A stretch of 30,706 nucleotides of DNA, from contig MU130553.1 of NCBI GenBank assembly GCA_015039465.1, positions 301,724 through 332,429 of the forward strand, written 5' to 3'. The position numbers were made by a program, and so were the translations under genes. Position 1 is the first letter of the stretch; the number at the start of each line of letters is the position of its first letter. Origin of the DNA: Phlegmacium glaucopus. Lineage: Eukaryota; Basidiomycota; Agaricomycetes; Agaricales; Cortinariaceae. This document shows positions 27,924 through 30,706 of the stretch, in pieces. Under the pieces are notes generated by a model, which saw nothing but the letters and a program-made list of their open reading frames with translations, had not been told where the DNA came from and made no database searches.

Positions 27924-28569
27924 AGTTACGAGGAAGTAAGTGGGTTATTGTGGTGGATAGTGTTCGGATTGCGACGCAGAGTGGTTTTATAGAAAAAAAT
28001 AATTCAAGAGCATGAAATAGAAGGGATATCATGTTGGTCAGTGTCCGAGCGGGATTAGAAGAGAACATGATTAATCTCACCATGTTTGGCCAGATTCACA
28101 TAGCAAATGGTCAAAATCCAACCATCCATTGGAGATACCCTGGTAGCCGGTGTACTAGTAGCACAGAGACGGAAGTTGTTGTTACAAGGCAAGTTACCGA
28201 CACGTCACAGCAGATGTCAGATTACGTATTATCTCTTTGGTTCAAGCCCAGGGTTTCTGAAAAAATAAATAAAGTACTCCCGAGACAAGAGAGAGAGAGT
28301 AGAGTTGGTACAACATTTCACTAGGTTTGACAGAATTTAGAATGCTCGCAGAGAAAATGTTGTTCACATTATAGATACAATATAGCAAAAGAGTCAAGTT
28401 CTAACGACAATCGCAGGATCTTCTAAAATGGGCATCCGCAGATAGGTAAAGTGGCGTAGCAAAAAATATAGTGGCGAATTCGATGTGTAATGGAATTTTG
28501 GCCTGAATAAGTCTGGCCAGGTTATATGAATCACACATTAGCATCAAGCGATTGTTATCGTCGTCGACC
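27924..28569. other. Intergenic between divergent genes
   Basis: Presumed promoters for the minus-strand gene ending at 27923 and the plus-strand gene starting at 28570. An open frame 28031-28324 (plus) resembles nothing known and is not called. GAGAGAGAGAG lies near 28290. No other structure. Confidence 0.3.
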
Positions 28570-29182
28570 ATGGACCCCTTGTACAACAAAGAAAAAGCGG
28601 GTAAGTGTGCGAGTTTGTAATCAAAATTCGGAGGACCTCATTAGTTTGTAGTTGAAGCACTTAAAAAAGCGACTCAAGAACGGATGGCGAATGTCCATAG
28701 CGGCCTACAGGTTGCCAAAATGTTTGAGGTGAGTATGACTTTATATCATCAAAACGACTTACCATATCGTACTACAGGGTGATATGTGCTGGAGCAGTCA
28801 TACCGCTATTCAGGTCGGTGCGGTCTGGCATCTTGTATATACTCAGGCAGCAGGAGAAGACGGTGGTGGACCAGAGGAGGTAGTTGCATCACTCCATGGA
28901 ATTATCTGCAATGCAGACCTTCCGCCGTTTAGGGAGCGTATCAGGTGAGTTTTTCTAATCATGCAGTTCTGTCAATATTATCAGTAATAAAATATATTCA
29001 GCATTGGTAACAAACAGATAAAATATATTCGACAAAGCGTAACACTCATAGCGTTCGGTGATCCAATGTTCGACGCAGTTGGGGTCAACATAGCCAAAGT
29101 CCATGCATTGTTAGGACGCATTGTTGGAGCTGATCGTCTTCAGGAGTGCTCAATGTATATGATCTTTGATGGAACGCTATAA
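28570..29182 (+). CDS. Small four-exon gene, unknown function, intact
   Basis: Exons 28570-28600, 28652-28728, 28778-28944 and 29002-29182 join at GTAAGT/TAG, GTGAGT/CAG and GTGAGT/CAG sites to give 151 residues with no stop: MDPLYNKEKAVEALKKATQE, then RMANVHSGLQVAKMFEGDMC, VGAVWHLVYTQAAGEDGGGP, LHGIICNADLPPFRERI, KQIKYIRQSVTLIAFGDPMF and NIAKVHALLGRIVGADRLQE. Intron phases are 1, 0 and 2. The N-terminus is helical and charged; the rest looks like a small globular domain. No signal peptide or membrane segment. I do not recognise a family. Consistent phase, good splice sites and natural codon use make it a real gene. It is followed by LTR-like sequence. Confidence 0.65.
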
Positions 29183-29199
29183 ATCGTTGTTGTTGTTGT

Positions 29200-29896
29200 A
29201 TATAAACACCAACCAGAGAGCAGTGGACCAGACCTTAGGTCAAGAGACTCCCTGTTGTTCGTTTAGGGAAGGTATAACCTTGACTTTTAACACACAGAGG
29301 TAAGGGGAAAGAATAGAGAAGAGAAGGAGGAGGATGAAGGTCTTGGAAGATGAATGAGGTATAAGACGAGGATGAGGATGAGCAAGAGAGAGTCTTCAGT
29401 AAGACTATAGCGGTTGAGGGATAGGGGATAGATTGACAGTAAGGGGCAAGAAAAGCGAACTTAAGGGAGGAATTCACTGGAATTCCACTGAGATGATGAA
29501 AGTGGGGGGTAAGAATGAATTGAACTGAACTACCTATCCTGGTACAAAAGAGCAGTATTTATACCCTAAGGATGAGGCTATGTAAAACAATAAAAAAGAA
29601 GGAAGTATGCGCTGTCAAAGGAAGAAAGATAAAGAGAGGACAGCTGCGAGAAGAAAAGAACAATGGAAAAGAAAAAGGAACAATAAAAAAATCTGTAAAG
29701 TGTCAAAGTGCGAGAGAAAAGAAAAGAAGGCAGTGTACATAGTCCAATAGCAAAAATATATCAACTCCATAGCCGTGTGGTCATGTCAAAAATATGAAAA
29801 GTCCTGAGTCAACACTTGAAAGGCACAGCCTTGTTCCCGAGAAAACACTACTTGCCCATGATCCCATGTCGCGCAGCCTTGATAACACTTGACACA
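29200..29896 (-). mobile_element. LTR-like segment (solo LTR candidate)
   Basis: The minus strand starts TGTGTCAAGTGTTATCAAGG (29896), carries long pyrimidine runs, a TATA box GGTATAAATACTGC near 29565, and then more CT-rich sequence to about 29215. This promoter-like architecture (TG start, pyrimidine-rich, TATA, 0.7 kb) fits a fungal LTR. I found neither a convincing CA end with target duplication nor a second LTR, so the call is tentative. It could also be the core promoter of an unseen minus-strand gene. Confidence 0.4.
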
Positions 29897-29944
29897 CTGC
29901 AAGAATAATCCTCTGCTGCTGATTCATCTGCAATTCCTGCTTAG

Positions 29945-30361
29945 TCATGATCCTCCTGGACTTCCTAAATTGTCATAAAGAGGGTGGGAAGGATCCAGGT
30001 ACCACGTGAATGATGGTTCTGGCAGTGAATGATAAGATAAAAGGTAGATAAGTGAGGATAGGGGAATGAGTGAGATCCAGGAGCGAGGTATGGCAAGATA
30101 GATAGCTGAGGAGAAGACGTGTGGGTCCATAGCCACAACAACAATGACAAAGCCTTGGACATAATGGGAGATGTAGCTGATGCGTCCATAAACGGGCCGT
30201 TCTTGAAATGATGGACCAAAGATACGATCAAACGCGAGCCGATGACCGATGCGAATAGTAGATTGATCGCTTTGCTGGAGCACTAGCCAAGGAACAAACG
30301 GATGGTAGATGCTAAGGAGCATGTCGATAGTGAAAACAATAGACAACATAGTGGAAGACAT
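29945..30361 (-). CDS. Uncharacterised ORF next to the LTR-like segment
   Basis: 138 residues from ATG 30361, hydrophobic at the start (MSSTMLSIVFTIDMLLSIYH), then RLAFDRIFGPSFQERPVYGR and ISYISHYVQGFVIVVVAMDP, ending LDPSHPLYDNLGSPGGS. The middle reads like real coding sequence but I cannot assign it. It may be a relic of a retroelement or a host gene. A second open frame overlaps it, which lowers confidence. Confidence 0.3.
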   Translation of the reverse strand: MSSTMLSIVFTIDMLLSIYHPFVPWLVLQQSDQSTIRIGHRLAFDRIFGPSFQERPVYGRISYISHYVQGFVIVVVAMDPHVFSSAIYLAIPRSWISLIPLSSLIYLLSYHSLPEPSFTWYLDPSHPLYDNLGSPGGS

Positions 30362-30515
30362 TGAGAATATGATGAGCGATGAGGATGTTATCGTTGAACG
30401 AATGGTTTTGTTGACCAGGAACGCGATTCAGGGCCGCTTCCAAAATAGGTAAGCAAATTCAAAGTCCGCTTATTTTCATGATGGCGACTTTTAAGCTTTC
30501 TTCTCACGCTACCAA

Positions 30516-30706
30516 TCAGTATTGGTGCGCGACAGCGTTGTCGTCCATAAGATCTAAAGCGGTATTTGCCTTTGCTACTAGTTCTTTTTCTGTTAGTTTA
30601 TCATTGGCTGGGTTGATACCTTTGGGATCTCTTTGTACGAGTAGTTGACGATCATTGGTTTGGCTTCGTGTGACGACTGTAAGGTGCGTGTTTGGGACAA
30701 GCTGTG
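30516..30706 (-). CDS. Partial ORF running off the window end, possibly retroelement-derived
   Basis: An open minus frame enters from the right edge and stops at 30516: QLVPNTHLTVVTRSQTNDRQ, then LLVQRDPKGINPANDKLTEK and ELVAKANTALDLMDDNAV. Composition and phrasing (QRDPKGINP, LTEKELVAKA) are coding-like and remind me of agaricomycete retrotransposon-associated proteins, but I cannot name it. It is 63 codons here with the N-terminal part outside. Confidence 0.35.
   Translation of the reverse strand, partial: QLVPNTHLTVVTRSQTNDRQLLVQRDPKGINPANDKLTEKELVAKANTALDLMDDNAVAHQY

Noticed and set aside
30309..30448. Plus-strand exon MLRSMSIVKTIDNIVEDIEN ending at a GTAAGC donor
   Set aside because: The only acceptor I found gives about ten more residues and a stop, and the minus strand is open over the same DNA; too weak to call.
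1..30706. CRISPR array, prokaryotic operon, rRNA gene or plasmid origin
   Set aside because: The introns, gene families and transposons are fungal nuclear; the direct repeats found are a minisatellite and an exon array, not spacer-repeat structures.

Overview
The window is nuclear DNA of a mushroom-type basidiomycete (Agaricomycetes). Genes have short introns of about 50-65 bp with GTATGT/GTAAGT donors. The families present (coiled-coil F-box proteins, a DUF6698-like protein, a Plavaka transposase, a Pif1-type Helitron) are typical of that group. Most of the sequence is transposon-rich accessory DNA. Only a few genes look intact: the single-exon F-box gene (1104-2666), a five-exon DUF6698-like gene (6060-8012, minus) and a small four-exon gene of unknown function (28570-29182, plus).

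Layout. 1-870 holds a decayed, duplicated PEBP-like exon and an inverted repeat. 1104-2666 is the F-box gene, followed by a sugar-transporter scrap and several palindromes (3052-3985). A tRNA-like SINE head lies at 4216-4301. 4830-5652 (minus) is a broken aquaporin. 6060-8012 (minus) is the DUF6698-like gene. 8268-10541 (minus) is the 3' part of a Plavaka transposase gene; its upstream part is replaced by a 5'-truncated Helitron copy (10554-11926) that ends inside a Plavaka intron. 11927-13722 carries a broken fragment of a membrane-protein-like gene.

13723 to about 24280 (minus) is a long Helitron: 3' hairpin, USP-like protease domain, Pif1 helicase, HUH Rep with two tyrosines, and cysteine-rich N-terminal regions. 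It is interrupted by a 486-bp foreign coding fragment without target-site duplication (17638-18123), a 976-bp TIR element with a 5-bp duplication (20681-21656), one stop codon and one single-base frameshift.

The most unusual part is 22633-24280. A tandem array of exon-intron modules sits directly upstream of, and in frame with, the Helitron ORF. Each module has a 57-nt exon and a 9-nt micro-exon, all bounded by phase-1 introns. Exon length variants are all multiples of three (72, 57, 63, 42, 33, 9), whereas intron lengths vary freely. This predicts a 22-residue repeat protein fused to the Helitron transposase, preceded by a hydrophobic segment.

24369-24709 (plus) may be a small two-exon gene. 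25325-27923 (minus) is a many-exon gene with its own duplicated exon-intron module and in-frame TGA codons. 28570-29182 is the small intact gene. From 29200 to the end there is an LTR-like segment and minus-strand ORFs that may belong to a retroelement. All calls come from reading the sequence and recalling families; no database search was run.
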